Shown: one piece after another, positions 1 through 12,365 of the stretch
How the letters are laid out: each line of letters starts with the position of its first letter
Position numbering within the stretch: position 1 is the first letter of the stretch
Source of the DNA: Craterostigma plantagineum
Lineage: Eukaryota; Streptophyta; Magnoliopsida; Lamiales; Linderniaceae
DNA: 64,000 bases
Direction of reading: 5' to 3'
Assembly (NCBI GenBank): GCA_027422505.1
Contig: JAPQWV010000018.1
Coordinates: 19,734,001 to 19,798,000 of the forward strand
Notes under the pieces: generated by a model
The model's database searches: none
Seen by the model: only the letters and a program-made list of their open reading frames with translations
What the model was told of the DNA's origin: nothing
Made by a program: the position numbers and the translations under genes

Positions 1-642
1 GTTTAAATAGCAAACTATAATGAAAAGAGTTATATTGAGTAAGTCTAGTTAAGGATGCTGTACGACAAGAGTTGTACGAGGCTTAAACTAATAAGATACC
101 TTCCTAAACTGGAAAGAAAGGGAGACGTTGTCGGAGCAAACTTTACTAAACAACCTTTTCTTATAAATGCACTCACACACACACATTCATCGAGTTTCAC
201 TAAAGACCGGCCCATTTCTTCCGCACAATGGGTATACACTCACATCAAGCACTGGTCTAATCTTGAACAAGACTTATTCACCTCATTTAAACATGTAAAC
301 CGATTTTAACAAGCACGTTTCTTTTCTTTCTTGAATGAAATTATTTACAAGGGATATATAACCTTAGTTCTACGATAATGAATGCCATTTTTGTTATATT
401 AACTCGAACACCACCCCCGTGTGGTTTATTTTTGGTTTAAGACGGTGATTGATACAAGGAGTAAAAGAACGTAGAAATCGAAACATAATGTCATAGAAAT
501 TTCAAAATAATTTTCCACCTCCCTTTGTGGGTCCCACATGGTGGTGGGAAATTAAAAGGATATCAATTTGGGTCCCACTTCTCAACCCCTCTTAATAGTC
601 TCGCCTCGTCGGCTAGTGGTCTGTCCTCCCTTGCATTTCAAC
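1..642. other. Intergenic, upstream of TPP
   Basis: No convincing gene is seen. Open frames here are short and of low complexity. The 3' part (about 500-642) is the proximal promoter region of the trehalose-phosphate phosphatase gene. Confidence 0.5.
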
Positions 643-650
643 TATAAAAA
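643..650 (+). promoter_or_regulatory. Candidate TATA box of the TPP gene
   Basis: The sequence TATAAAAA lies about 112 bp upstream of the ATG at 762, in a local context that fits a plant core promoter (start of transcription expected roughly 30 bp downstream). Position and sequence are seen directly; function is inferred. Confidence 0.45.
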
Positions 651-761
651 CAACCAAAACTACCCTTACAACACATTCATTGAACACCGTCGATCTCATT
701 ACCTTAAATCTCCGCATTGAAATAACATTTACTTCTTTCCTTTTTCTTACAAGATAGAAAA

Positions 762-2237
762 ATGACTAACCAAAATGCGGCGGCGGTGGTCTCCGACGCA
801 AAGCCACCGCTCAACACGGCGGCGATCACCAAACAGAAGCCACCGACGCCTCCCGGGAAACACGTGGCCATCTCCTCCTCCAAGAAGAAGCATCTTCTTC
901 ATAACCTCGAAATCAATACCAAAGTCAACGCATGGGTTGACTCCATGAGAGCTTCTTCTCCAACCCATATCCACTCTCACCCATCCGATGATGATGATGC
1001 AAATAGTCACTGCAAAGCTTCTTGGACCGTAAGTTACTCTTAATAATTATGTTGTAGTAATTTCTTTATTCCTGATTTCATTTCCATTCATTCACTCGAA
1101 AAAGAGCATCTTAATTACTAGGCGTGTCGGTCTCAAATAAAATAATATCCCATAATAAAATAATGTGCGCTGCATTGCATGCACTAATAGACAGACACAT
1201 GTGGCTTGGCAGATGCATCTGCATGCGACTGATGCCTTACACGTGTGCTGTTTTATCTTTTTCTTTTTTTAAAAACAATTACATAATTAAATATTATATT
1301 TTAATTTGTTGGGATATTGTGACAGGAACAACATCCATCTGCTTTAGACATGTTCGAAAAGATTACAAATGCTTCAAAAGGAAAGAACATAATCATGTTC
1401 TTGGACTATGACGGCACACTTTCGCCTATAGTTGAAGATTCTGATCGAGCTTTTATGTCTGAAGGGGTTAGCAGTATTTAATTTATTACTTTTTTTGATT
1501 CTGTTACGTATCATACTATGTTCAGATTCAGATTTAATATTTCTGAATTTCAGATGAGAACAACAGTTAGGAAACTTGCAAGATATTTTCCAACAGCTAT
1601 AGTGAGCGGTAGGTGCAGAGACAAGGTACAGATTCTTTTGTATTTTATTTTTCATATTTATTACTTTAAAAGCAGAATAAATGAAAATTAACTATATTGG
1701 TTCTTAATTATATCGGCGTCGACATATAGGTATATGATTTTGTGCGTTTGGGAGAGTTGTACTACGCAGGAAGCCATGGAATGGACATAAAGGGACCGTC
1801 AAAAACCTCCAAACACAATAAAGTGAGTTCTAATTGCATAAAATAAAGATTATGTTAAGTTATGGTAATAACATTTTTTCGCCTCAGATTTTAATCTCTT
1901 ACACTGTTAATCTCAGGAGGCTGAAAATGTTCTTTATCAGCCAGCGAGTGACTACCTTCCAATGATCGACGAGGCACGTTGTGCAAATTTGATCTCAATA
2001 GTCATCAAATAATGTTGTTAAAAAAAAATTAGGACTTATGTGGTATAAGCTTAAGGTTAATATTTTTTTCGTTTATGTATTTCAGGTTCATAAAATGCTG
2101 TTAGAGGTGTGCAAAAATACTGAAGGTGCCAGGGTGGAGAATAACAAGTTCTGTGTTTCTGTACATTTCCGTTGTGTCGACGAAAAGGTAGATAGTTATT
2201 GATTTATTAATTAATTATTACTAGACATATATCCGAA

Positions 2238-2283
<46 letters not shown>

Positions 2284-3295
2284 TTGGATCGAATATATCT
2301 ATTTCTTTTTTACTATAATGTTTCAACAGAAATGGAGCGAGCTCGCCAAGCATGTTGGATCAGTATTGGATGAATACCCAAAGTTACGAGTAACCCTAGG
2401 AAGAAAGGTTTTTCAGCTTACGATTATTTTAATTATTGTATTAGTTTATTAGTTTCCGTTACCACAGTTTAAGAAAATCAAGTAACTTTAGTTAATTAGG
2501 ACAGGAAGTATACATTAATTGTAGTGCGGACCTTCGACCAACCAAATATATACACATAAACCCCAATGTAATAAAATAAATATAAAAATATTGTAATATT
2601 CTCCCTTTCATAATTTGCGTTTAAATTATTTGATGACAATTACAGAATGAAGTCTATAGTATTAATCAAACGCAGGTGTTAGAGATAAGACCCACTATTA
2701 AATGGGACAAAGGGAAGGCTCTTGAATTTCTCTTGGAGTCGCTCGGTAAAAGTTAAATTTTACGTAGTTTTCAATATAAATAAGTAATATTCATGTGATA
2801 GAGAAGTTAAACTTACTTATTATATTTAATTAATCATCCACAGGATATGCAAACCGTGCCGACGTCTTTCCTATCTATATAGGGGATGACAGGACAGATG
2901 AAGATGCTTTCAAGGTATATTTATCGAGCGTAAAAAACAGTGAATTAAATGGAACGTCGTCTAGGTTTAGTTTGGCCTTACCTAAATTCTTATTTATTTA
3001 TTTATTTATTTTATTTTCCTTGTCGATTTTACAGGTTATTAAGGAGAGAGGACAAGGGTTTGGTATACTTGTCTCCACGACTCCAAAAGAGACCAATGCA
3101 TCTTTTACATTGCAAGAACCATCCGAAGTACGTAATACCACTTACATTTATATCTAATATGCTATTTAAAAAAATAATTGTAACATGTGGTTTTTTTATT
3201 TTAAGGTTATGGCTTTCCTTCGGCGATTAGTTGAATGGAAAGGATCCTTCTTGAGAAGACAACTTGAAGTGATTCACCATTCATTGCCAAATTAA
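762..3295 (+). CDS. Trehalose-6-phosphate phosphatase (TPP)
   Basis: Removes phosphate from trehalose 6-phosphate to give trehalose, which tunes the T6P sugar signal. Eleven coding exons: 762-1028, 1326-1466, 1554-1625, 1730-1822, 1917-1973, 2086-2187, 2330-2407, 2676-2745, 2844-2914, 3035-3127 and 3206-3295, giving 377 residues, the usual plant TPP length. HAD-superfamily signatures are all present: the nucleophile motif [14 protein letters not shown] (D116, D118), [11 protein letters not shown], the [13 protein letters not shown] segment, the lysine-bearing [13 protein letters not shown] and the acidic motif [13 protein letters not shown] (D308, D309). The first 90 residues are the family's variable N-terminal extension; there is no synthase domain. 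The ATG at 762 opens the frame of exon 1. Intron 5 uses a GC donor (see findings). Which of the several TPP paralogues this is cannot be told from sequence alone. Confidence 0.95.
2239..2275. repeat. (TA)n microsatellite in TPP intron 6
   Basis: A run of about 18 TA dinucleotides inside intron 6 of the TPP gene. Likely length-variable. Confidence 0.9.
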
Positions 3296-3296
3296 G

Positions 3297-3329
<33 letters not shown>

Positions 3330-5885
3330 ATATATGTGTATATATATGGCCCTTATTAGCATGAAGCATATAGATAATTAGGACATAAGGAAAGTAACTT
3401 CGACGTGTTCCTAGAATTATGTAATTGTTATTAAAGCGATCAAGACGAGGACATGAGTCCTTTTACTTGGCGTTTCGAGCTGCTTCGGTGAGCTATTTTA
3501 CCTTTTGTAATGCCATAGTCGAGTATTTTAATCGCATTAAATGCTATATATTATTATTATTATAATATATAACTATTATTACTCATTAGTATTCGGCACT
3601 CGGTGAATTATTTCAAGGAAATTATTATGATGCGCTTTTTACCTATAACTAAGTACGTCGTCTTAAAGTGTGGCCAGATACACTCTATTATCGCACAACT
3701 AAAAATAAATTTCTTCAATTTTCACTCCATAACGACGTTGAAGCATTTATTTATTACCTTTTATTATTAAGTATGGCAAGATACTACATAGAATATAGAT
3801 AGACATTAGCACACGTGCGCGCCGTTACACCTACACGGCATTTCAAATTAATGATTTGTAAATTGTTCATTTATCATAATAAAGCAAGAATTTTGAAAAC
3901 GTAATGCGTGTAAGCTCAATAAACCAACGATTCTTTATACTAAGCATGTGTATTTTATTCGTCACTGATCGGATGCAATACAGTTAATGAGAAGCTTATA
4001 ATCTTTAAGTATGGAGATATGCGATCATTGTAAAAAGTAGTGCTGTTACCGTGTTGCGCATGCATTTATATTGTATTATATTGTAAATTGAAACTGGTAC
4101 ACAATTACATATTGGCTTGATAGATTAAATATAAAACATATGGACCCAATAATCACGTGTAGTTTTTTTTTCTTCACGTAACTAAGTCCAATGCTGAGTC
4201 ATAAAGGAGATATCGTGAGTCCCCCGACCATGACATTTAATGTAAATATATTCCTTGGTTCATTAAAGACATTTTATTATTTCTTCCGCATGCAATACGC
4301 ACTTCGCGGACATTCCCCCGTTTTAAAATTGAATGTTAACTGTGTAAGTTAGTCCTTTTATTATGGAGGAGATATCGTGAGTCATTGCTAGATATAGGTC
4401 TAAATAAACTTGGACATGAACTATAACGTTTACACTGACAATTCATCATTGGTATTTTGAACGAATCTATTAGACTAGTTGTTACTCTATTCATGCTCCA
4501 ATAATTGATAGAAAACGAGACAGACAAAGACTAATATTAGATTCTTATAGATAAACCATTGCACAAAGTAGGATTCTAAAAACGATCACCTTTCTAAAAA
4601 CGATCACCTTTCAACTCGAAATCCCGGATTTCCTTCAATTCACACATTTTTGGGAAATAAATGGATTTGTGGTATGATTTGTTCCGTTAAATCTAAACGC
4701 TTATTATTTGTCGAATTTGAAATTCCACGTTGAAAGATTCGTTTTCGATATCCAAACTTGAACCCGTAATGAATTATTTGGTGTATTATTATTATTAGTA
4801 GTAATAGTAATAACAACAACAATAATACTAAAATAATAATTAGGGGATGAACGATGAGTAGAGCCAACCGATGGGATCGATGAGCCGGCTCGAGCTCGTC
4901 ACCGGCTCGCAAATGAGCCGACTCGAGCTCGAGCTCGTCACTGGCTCGCGAGATTGTTTTGCTTTGTTTTATTATTTATTATATTTACTTTATTTTATTT
5001 TGTACTTTTTATTTTTTCGACAAAAAATTAGAAGTCGAGTTCGACGAGCTTCACGAGATCAAGCTCCAGTTTGAAATTCAAATTTCGAAATCTTAGCGTT
5101 TGCCAAATAATTAATTTGAAATTGAAATTGTGTTTTGAAATCCATAATTTTAAATCATCTGATTCCGTTCTAAGTACGCGAATCTCTTAAAGAAAAACAT
5201 AAATCAAGCACATCATGTGAGACCTAATATAGGAACGAAAAAAAAGCAAAGAATCCAATAGAATACATATGCGTGGCACCGCACCGATCCCATACAATGT
5301 CAGGACATATCTTATTGCATAGAAGCAACAACCTCACACGTGTCTTGACAAGAGAGGAACGCATTCACCAGTTTCTCAACACGTGTGAATTCCGTTGGGA
5401 ATCAGTCACCCTCAAAGAGCGACCCTACAATATGGTTAGGTATATATCAACGCCAAAAGGCCATAAATGCACCACCAAGTATATATTATTACTACACTAA
5501 TATAAAAAACATGCGTACGTAAATGGGAAAATGTCAGTGTAAGGATATCATATCCCAGAGTCATAGCATGAACATGCATGTCACTCTTAGTTGCCTATAA
5601 TTAAAGAGGGTGTCACATGGGAGCAAATATACAAAAGATGTCCGTGATATAGGGAACAAATGAATGTATTGCATGTGGTGTCATATTACTGGATGGATTT
5701 AGTCTTCGACCTATTCTCTACAAAGATTTCTGACATTTTTGTGTTAGGACATGTAAATGTGGTTGGGATCTATTCTATGAGCTAGCTATACTAGGGAGTT
5801 GGTGTTTGTTTTTATCTCAGTATTTGCTTAATGCGATTTACCAACAAAACCCACGTACGTACGTTCGTCTATCTGTTTAATAATG
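3296..5885. other. Intergenic, no gene seen
   Basis: Contains a CA/TA microsatellite right after the TPP stop (about 3299-3330), an (ATT)n-like run near 4785-4830 and a GAGCTCG-rich patch at 4875-4950. That patch resembles the subterminal sequence of hAT-type elements, but no second end or target duplication was found. Short open frames look spurious. Confidence 0.5.
4875..5065. mobile_element. GAGCTCG-rich transposon fragment
   Basis: Clustered GAGCCGGCTCGAGCTCG-like words at 4875-4950, followed by a TCGAGTTCGACGAGCTTCACGAG segment near 5035-5060. Such words are common at the ends of plant non-autonomous hAT elements whose tips read TAGGGGTGTAAACGAGC; a similar tip sits at 31775-31827. Only a fragment is visible. 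Confidence 0.3.
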
Positions 5886-5890
5886 CATGG

Positions 5891-6189
5891 TGTTGGGGTT
5901 GAGCGATAATATTTAATTTCGGGCCAGCGGTAGTTGTATTTGGACCCCGCGACAATTTATCGGGATATTAATTAAATTCGAAATGACACCGAAAGAACAC
6001 CGAGATTTTTACGTGGTTCGCCCAATACCACCTACATCCACGGAGAGACAATAGTTTTACTATATTGAAGAATATTACACCGTACAAAATAACGCTCGTG
6101 TTTAAACCCAAAACCCCGAGACCCCTTACCCACCCGGGTAATGTTTTCTGTATCCACTCTCAACTACCCAGTAAAACTACACCCGCTCT
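5891..6189 (-). repeat. Truncated 3' LTR of the Copia-like element
   Basis: Direct repeat of 8601-8899, including the shared words TTTACGTGGTTCG and ACACCGAAAGAACACCGAG. It ends abruptly at CCCGCTCT, after which unrelated sequence follows, whereas the other copy continues for 235 bp more. Confidence 0.75.
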
Positions 6190-8182
6190 GTCAGGAACCA
6201 AAACCTCATATTATACTTTCATGCATTTGCATAATTTCATGCATTTATATAAGTAATTTTAAAATAGAGGTATAGATGAATTTTTAGGGTTCTAGGTCCT
6301 GAGAACCTTTATATTTATTAATTAAAGTGATTAAATAAATTAGAAAATTTGGTAATATTCTTGAGATTCTTTAAAATGAAAGAAATATTTAAATAATATG
6401 AAAGTATGGTGAAAGGAAAAGTTCGAAACCTTGTAGTACCAAAACTCTTTGAATTAGGGTTTCGAAATTGGTTCAAAAAGATTTCGAAACTCCCCAAATT
6501 AAGGCTTCGAGATCTATTCAATGAAGAATTCGAGATTCTTCAATTAATAATCTCGAGATTTTGTATATGGAGATTGCGAGAACATTAATTCTCAATATGA
6601 TGTAACAGTATAAACAATTCTTAGCAAATATCGAAACCTACTTATAAAGAAAGGTTAATAAATAAAATAGTTCATGTTACAAGAAATCAGGATAAATACT
6701 AACGAAACAATCGATGTCAATTAGTTACTATAACACGCAAACTTGAGATAAGTGATAAAAAGGAAGAGCTTTTGTTAACTTCATAACCTACAGAGGCTAA
6801 GAACGGAAGAGACAAGAACTCAACTTTGATTAAACCAACTAAGGAAGGTATGAATTTCATCGTAGTTTTCATATATTAAATTATGAATTAATCAGTTCTA
6901 GTTACTAAATATGTATAAATTCATGGGAGTAATCACGATGGTTCATGATATTTAAGATACGAAATTTCGTAACCTTATCAATATTAGGGTTTCTTATAAT
7001 GATTCAAAAGTTGGGATTTTTATGACAAGTTGGAATTTAATAGCTTAAGGATGTTGGAATTTGCATGAAGGTAGTATTAATTTCTGATGAACTTCATCAT
7101 GTTCTTAAGAAGGCTAGGTTTGATCGAATTTTTGGAGAAATGTCGAAAAGAAAAGGTGTTTTAACATGCACGCATATCATCATAGGAATTTCATATTTAC
7201 GGATAAAATAATTGTATAGGTCAGGAGTCCGATAAGGGCAAGGACAAGGTTGCTTAAGCAAGCGGAGAAAATAGGCGAAACTTGTGAGTATGATTTGCAA
7301 CATGTACCTTATGTGCCTTATGTGCTTAGATGCTTTATGTGAATTAATTGAAATATGTGCTTTATATGTTATTTATGGATCGATGTGAATTACGTGACCA
7401 TAAAGTGCCTTTATATGATTATGTGTTATATAAAGTATTTTATATAGCATTGCATACATATAAATAAAAGAAGAAACCGTTATGACTGCTACGACTACGG
7501 ACGGTACGATACGGATGCTACGGCATACTTCCCTCCAAACCAGGGGGATGACAGTTACTTCCCTTCAAATCGGGGGATGACAGAGTCGTGTACAGGCACA
7601 TACAGATATTTACAGTATTGACAGAGTCCCATGCATGGGCGCCGACTGGGCTTACAGAATACGAGTCTAGCTAGTCTATAACGGGAGTATCAAAATAAAT
7701 GGACATATAGAATGGCATGTGATCTACGAATCGTATGAATGACGATTATGTGAATGATGATTTCATGATTGAAAATGGCTATGGTATTTACGAAAATGGA
7801 TGAACTACTGCTTACTTTATTACTTGTATGTTATTAGTTAACATGTTGCGATCATACTCTGAATCGGTGTCTTCACAGTTGTTGTAGATAATTAGCAGGC
7901 TACGTAGAAAGCATCACCGTAAAGCATGGATTCAAGGTTGGCCAACTACGCTCTCCTCCTGCACCCCTCTGGTTCATCGTTAGCATATAGAATAGAAACG
8001 GATTTAGATTATCGCCTTTTGTGACTCATATGATAGGTACATATATGTACATTATTGTGAAAGGAACTAGACCAGATGTACGCACCCGTTTTTGTTAAAG
8101 GAAATGGTTATGAAAATCGCGAAAAATTTTATACGAATATTTTATTGCTGCGTAAAAAGGTAATAGGAAATGGGGCGCTACA
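6189..8182 (+). mobile_element. Probable Ty3/gypsy-type 5' LTR inserted in the Copia LTR
   Basis: The stretch begins with TGTCAGGAACC exactly where the Copia-like LTR is interrupted and ends GGGGCGCTACA. Five bases later comes TGGTATCAGAGCCTAGGC (8188 on), a tRNA-Met primer site on the plus strand, so 6189-8182 reads as a plus-strand 5' LTR of about 2 kb. No coding frame of the element follows; the interior seems deleted into the Copia-like remnant somewhere in 8200-8500. Assignment to gypsy rests on LTR size and the primer-site layout only. Confidence 0.45.
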
Positions 8183-8600
8183 TGTAGTGGTATCAGAGCC
8201 TAGGCTTTAGGTTCTGTAGACATTTGCATAATAGGTACATGTTATGAATTGCCCTTAAACTTTTCGTGCATATAGATAGGCAAAGGCAATAGAACGAACG
8301 CATGTAGAACATGATGAACAAACAATAGAGGGAGGAGGAAGAACGGCCGTACCTGAATCCCATTCATCGCATACACTCCACCGCCGCACAAGCTCCACCG
8401 CACACCGAGCATCTCATCAACGATAACCATCTTGTACCATTATTTCTAGCACAAGGCATCACCTCGTTGAACCTCGCTCTGACACTGGCTCCCCCCGAAC
8501 GACATTTCCTTTTGATATCTTTTCTGATGTGGAAGATCAGACCCAGCTGCAACCACAGAGCATACTTAGAATATCAGTAGGGTAAGGCTCTGATACCACT

Positions 8601-9134
8601 TGTTGGAGTTGGGCGGTAATATTTAATTTCGGGCCAGCGGTAGTTGTATTTGGACCCCGCGACAATTTATCGGGATATTAATTAAAGCCGAAATGACACC
8701 GAAAGAACACCGAGATTTTTACGTGGTTCGGCCAATACCGCCTACATCCACGGAGAGACAATAGTTTTTACTATATTGAAAAATATTACACCGTACAAAA
8801 TAACGCTCGTGTTTAAACCCAAAACCCCGAGACCCCTTACCCACCCGGGTATGTTTTTTGTACCCACTCTCAACTACCCAGTAAAACTACACCCGCTCTC
8901 ACCCTTATCCACCCGGACAAGATTTCCTTTTTTTTCTTTCTCATTTTCTCTCTCTCTCACTCCACCCCTCTCTTTCTCTCTCCTCTCTCTCTCTCTCATT
9001 GGGGTGTTCTTCATCTATAACTATGTGGCTTTTTATAGGAGACCTTTGGCTTAAAAAACGTATGTGCATGCGTCATTTGGAAGGAAAAATGCACTTTGAT
9101 TTTCTCCACTCCACCTCTCGTTGAAAAGTCAACA
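8601..9134 (-). repeat. Complete 5' LTR of the Copia-like element
   Basis: 534 bp, with TG...CA termini on the minus strand. It is bounded by the primer binding site (complement of 8586-8600) and by the CATGG target duplication. A CT-rich microsatellite lies at about 8930-9000. Confidence 0.7.
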
Positions 9135-9373
9135 CATGGCACACAAGCAGTAATAATTCTTTATCGCCCTCGGATCTTGGAAATTGTTCAGATCTGTTCA
9201 AGATATGCAGCAGTTTTGTATTTTTATTTTATTCCATTTTTTTTTTGGTTTCCCTTTCACCTTTTGGGATCGAGGATTATTCAGATAATCTTTTCCGTCC
9301 TTTACGATAGTCTTATGATCATTTTAGTATTATAATTATTTTAGTATTATTATTAATATTATTTTTTTATTAT

Positions 9374-11312
9374 TAGAGCTGTCAAACGGGCCGCAGGCCG
9401 ACCCATTACCCGCAAAAAGCCCGCCAATTGGCGGGGCAGGCGTGTGTAGGCCTGCCAGAAGGAAGGGTTGCTCGACAACTTGAGCGGGCCGCGGGCCTGA
9501 CGGCCTTAGCCCCCAGAATTAAAAAATAAAAAAAAATAAAAAAAAGAGGAAAAAATATAAAAAAATAAAGGAGAATTTTAGTTCGGAATAATTGTAATTT
9601 AATCTTAACTCTTAAATTTATTTTATTAAACATAATTCCACTAAAAATTGTAATTAAAAAGTATAAAAAACCTATATAATTTACTTTGCATCTATTATAA
9701 TTAAAAATAGGAAAATTTGGTGCAAATATCCATCATGTTGATTTTCTTCTAAAACTAAACCCAACTTTAAATTATTTATGAATAAACCCAACTATAATAG
9801 GTATCATCTCATATTAGACTCATATTATCTTTAACCTATTCAATAGGTTAAATTTTTTTTTCTTTTTTTTTATTTTTTCTTTATTTTTATTTTCTATTTG
9901 AATAAATTATTTTTCAAACTTTAAAATAATTCAAAAATTTGAAAATAAATATTTCGACGAACATCCAAGAAATTCTTAATAAATAAATTAAAAATATAAA
10001 TAAATCGAAATTTAAAAAATAATAAATAATTTATTAAAAAAGTCATGTTACTTTAATTATATTAATTGAACCTTAAAAATAACTCCAACACGAAAAGAAT
10101 TTAAAAAATAAAAACAATAATTTTTCAGCGTAAATCCCACGAAATTCTTAGTACATTAATTAATTGTTTTTTAAAATTTCACAAAAAAAGGTATCAAATA
10201 TTTAGACCGAAAATTCCTAAAATTATAAAGAAGTTAATTATCAATTAAAATTAAAATATTGATGCAGACGAAGTTCTTCATAAATATTGTCGTCGAGATA
10301 TTTTTAATTATATTTTCTAAAATTTGATTATGTTTATTTATATTAAGTTCGAGTAAATTTTTTTTGCAGCTTTTGAGGGATTTTTGTGGAAATTTTTTGT
10401 TTTGATTTTTTGTATTTTATTCATGTTGGAGATATATTTATTTATATTTTCTAATTCTAGGTTTTGAACTGAAGGGTATGTTCAACATGAATAAAATATA
10501 AAAAATCAAAAAATAATTTCCACAACAAATCCTTCAAAAACTGCAACAAAAGAAACTACTCAAACTTAATATAAATAAAACATAATCAAAATTTAGAAAA
10601 TAAAAAAGGCGAAAATATATTTAAGAACTTCGTCTGCTTGAATATTTAATTTAATTGATAATTTACTTATTTTTGATTTCAGGAATTTTTGGTCTAAATA
10701 TTTGAACCTTTTTATGAAATTTTTAAAAAATTTAAATTAATGTACTAAGAATTTCGTAGGATTTATGCTGAAAATTTTTTGTTTTGATTTTTTAAATTCT
10801 TTTCATGTTGGAGTTATTATTTAAGCTTTACTAATATAATTAAAGTAAGATGACTTTTTTAATACATTACTTTTATTTTTTTAAACTTTGATTTATATAT
10901 ATTTTAATTATTTTATTAAGAATTTCTTGGCATGTTCGTCATATTTATAATCAAATTTTTGATTTATTTTAAAGTGTGAAAAATAATTTATTCAAATACA
11001 AAAGAAAAAGAAGAAAAAAAATAAAAGGAAAAAATTTAACCTATTGAATAGGTTAATGATAATATGGATCTAATATGAGAAGATAAGTATTATAGTTGGG
11101 TTTATTCATAACTTAAGCTTGAGTTTATTTTTAGAATAAAATCAATAGACAGAATTATTTACACCAAATTTTCCTTAAAAAATATTACTATTTCAATAGT
11201 AGCGGGTCTCCCGTGGCCCGGCCAGGCCTGCCCCGCCAAAGCCCATCCCGCCCGGGCTTGTCGGCCGGAGGGCCTAACATGTCACAGCCCGCCGGCATTT
11301 TTTACAGTTCTA
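9374..11312. mobile_element. hAT-like non-autonomous element carrying a giant foldback
   Basis: GC-rich ends stand out from the AT-rich interior. The left tip reads TAGAGCTGTCAAACGGGCC; the right tip, read inverted, is TAGAACTGTAAAAAATGCCG. Both subterminal zones (9374-9515 and 11205-11312) are rich in GGCCTGCC and GCCCGCC words. The flanking 8-mers TTTATTAT and ATTATAAT match at 6 of 8 positions, which fits a decayed hAT 8 bp target duplication. The interior is taken up by the foldback described separately. No protein is encoded. Confidence 0.55.
9710..11174. repeat. Long inverted repeat (foldback), arms about 730 bp
   Basis: GGAAAATTTGGTG at 9710 is mirrored by CACCAAATTTTCC ending at 11174. 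Many internal words recur inverted: AACCTATTCAATAGGTTAAA (near 9835) against the same palindromic word near 11040, the GATGCAGACGAAGTTCTT word near 10262 against AAGAACTTCGTCTGC near 10625, and CATGTTGGAG near 10420 against its complement near 10485. The centre is about 10465. The flanks TTAAAAATA and TTAAAAAAT are near-identical 9-mers, suggesting Mutator-type insertion into the hAT-like host. Confidence 0.75.
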
Positions 11313-11496
11313 ATTATAATAATAATAATAATTATTATTATTATTAATAGTCTTATTATTATTATTTCCAATTTGATTTTCAGACTGTTGGGCTTATGAA
11401 GTTGATGGGTCTGCCATTAATGTTTTGCCAAGCCTTATATGGACCTACGAAACGCGTCGTCATATATTTAGGTAGTAATCAAGCAAAACTTGGGAA

Positions 11497-11645
11497 GTCC
11501 CCATGAGCCTAGACCCGTGACTATTGTTGTTGGGTGGGTTTGGGACGTATCCATCTGACCTCGGGGATTAGTCTCACCTCTTGAGTGTGTGGCGGTTAGC
11601 CCATAGCGGGGCTGTGTGGGGATACCTCGGGACCGAAAAAAAACT
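11497..11645 (+). mobile_element. Retroposon 3'-end-like segment with short A tail
   Basis: A GC-richer stretch (GGTTTGGGACGTATCC, CTCGGGGATTAGTCTCACC, GGTTAGCCCATAGCGG) ends in an A run at 11634-11642. This resembles the 3' body of plant SINE or LINE tails. No A/B promoter boxes or flanking duplication were identified, so the class is uncertain. Confidence 0.3.
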
Positions 11646-11976
11646 CAAGCAAAACTTGAAGACATTAATGTAGTATATATTTATGTTAATCCAGTCATTT
11701 GAGCAATGAGACTTTCGTTGATTTATAGAGTTTATATATCGTATATATTATATGTATGTTATGGCTTATGTTAAGTTTGACTGATAGCATGGAACTTCAA
11801 TGGAACCTCAATCTTTAAAGTACGAAATATCACCTGGAGATTAAGAAGTAACAAGAAAAGCAATAACCATTTAGATGAGCAGCATGTCTCTATCATCAAG
11901 GTTAGCTCTAATTTCTATCGGCAACAAGGATTAATCATTCGATTACTTGTACGATGGTGGAGAATCAGCTGCTATA

Positions 11977-12214
11977 AACTCCATCCGTCTCAAACCGTTT
12001 TATACATTTAACTAAATCGGGCGTCCCACATCTTTTGTATATTTCCTTATTTAGCAAAAAATTATCACAAACAATCAATATAATAATATTAAATATTATT
12101 AAAAGACGTGCCAAATATATATTTCTATCTTTTAATTGTACTATATTATAAAAATATTCAGTTTCTTAATTTGCGTGCCAAATCTCAAATGTACAAAATT
12201 TGGGACAGATGGAG
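11977..12214. mobile_element. Stowaway-type MITE (Tc1/mariner)
   Basis: Left end AACTCCATCCGTCTCAAA and right end TTTGGGACAGATGGAG are inverted versions of each other and match the Stowaway consensus CTCCCTCCGTCCC. TA dinucleotides flank both ends (11975-11976, 12215-12216). The length of 238 bp is typical. The interior is AT-rich and partly palindromic. Confidence 0.85.
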
Positions 12215-12365
12215 TAATATAAAGGTGTGAGGCCACACTTTCTTTCGAGAAAAGAGAGTCTAAATGAAGATGGGTGCTAAGATTCCAATCCCAAACTTGT
12301 TAAATTCTTAGATCACGGCATGACATACAAAAAAAGTAAAGCTTCTTCTTTTTTCTTGTTATTGA

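Larger units (their letters stand above)
5886..9139 (-). mobile_element. Copia-like LTR element with CATGG target duplication, decayed
   Basis: Two direct copies of an LTR start with TGTTGG at 5891 and 8601 and match closely for about 299 bp (5891-6189 and 8601-8899). The right copy runs to 9134 (534 bp, TGTTGG...TCAACA) and is followed by CATGG at 9135-9139; the same CATGG precedes the left copy at 5886-5890. Read on the minus strand, the right copy is the 5' LTR: it is followed at once by AGTGGTATCAGAGCC, the complement of the initiator tRNA-Met 3' end and the usual Copia primer site. No gag or pol frame remains inside. The left LTR breaks off at 6189, where a different LTR begins. Confidence 0.7.

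Noticed and set aside
4640..4912. 90-residue ORF with poly-Leu/Ile
   Set aside because: Arises from an ATT/AAT microsatellite read on the minus strand.
9374..9520. GC-rich island as a possible gene promoter or CpG island
   Set aside because: The same word set appears inverted at 11205-11312, so it is the end of a transposable element.
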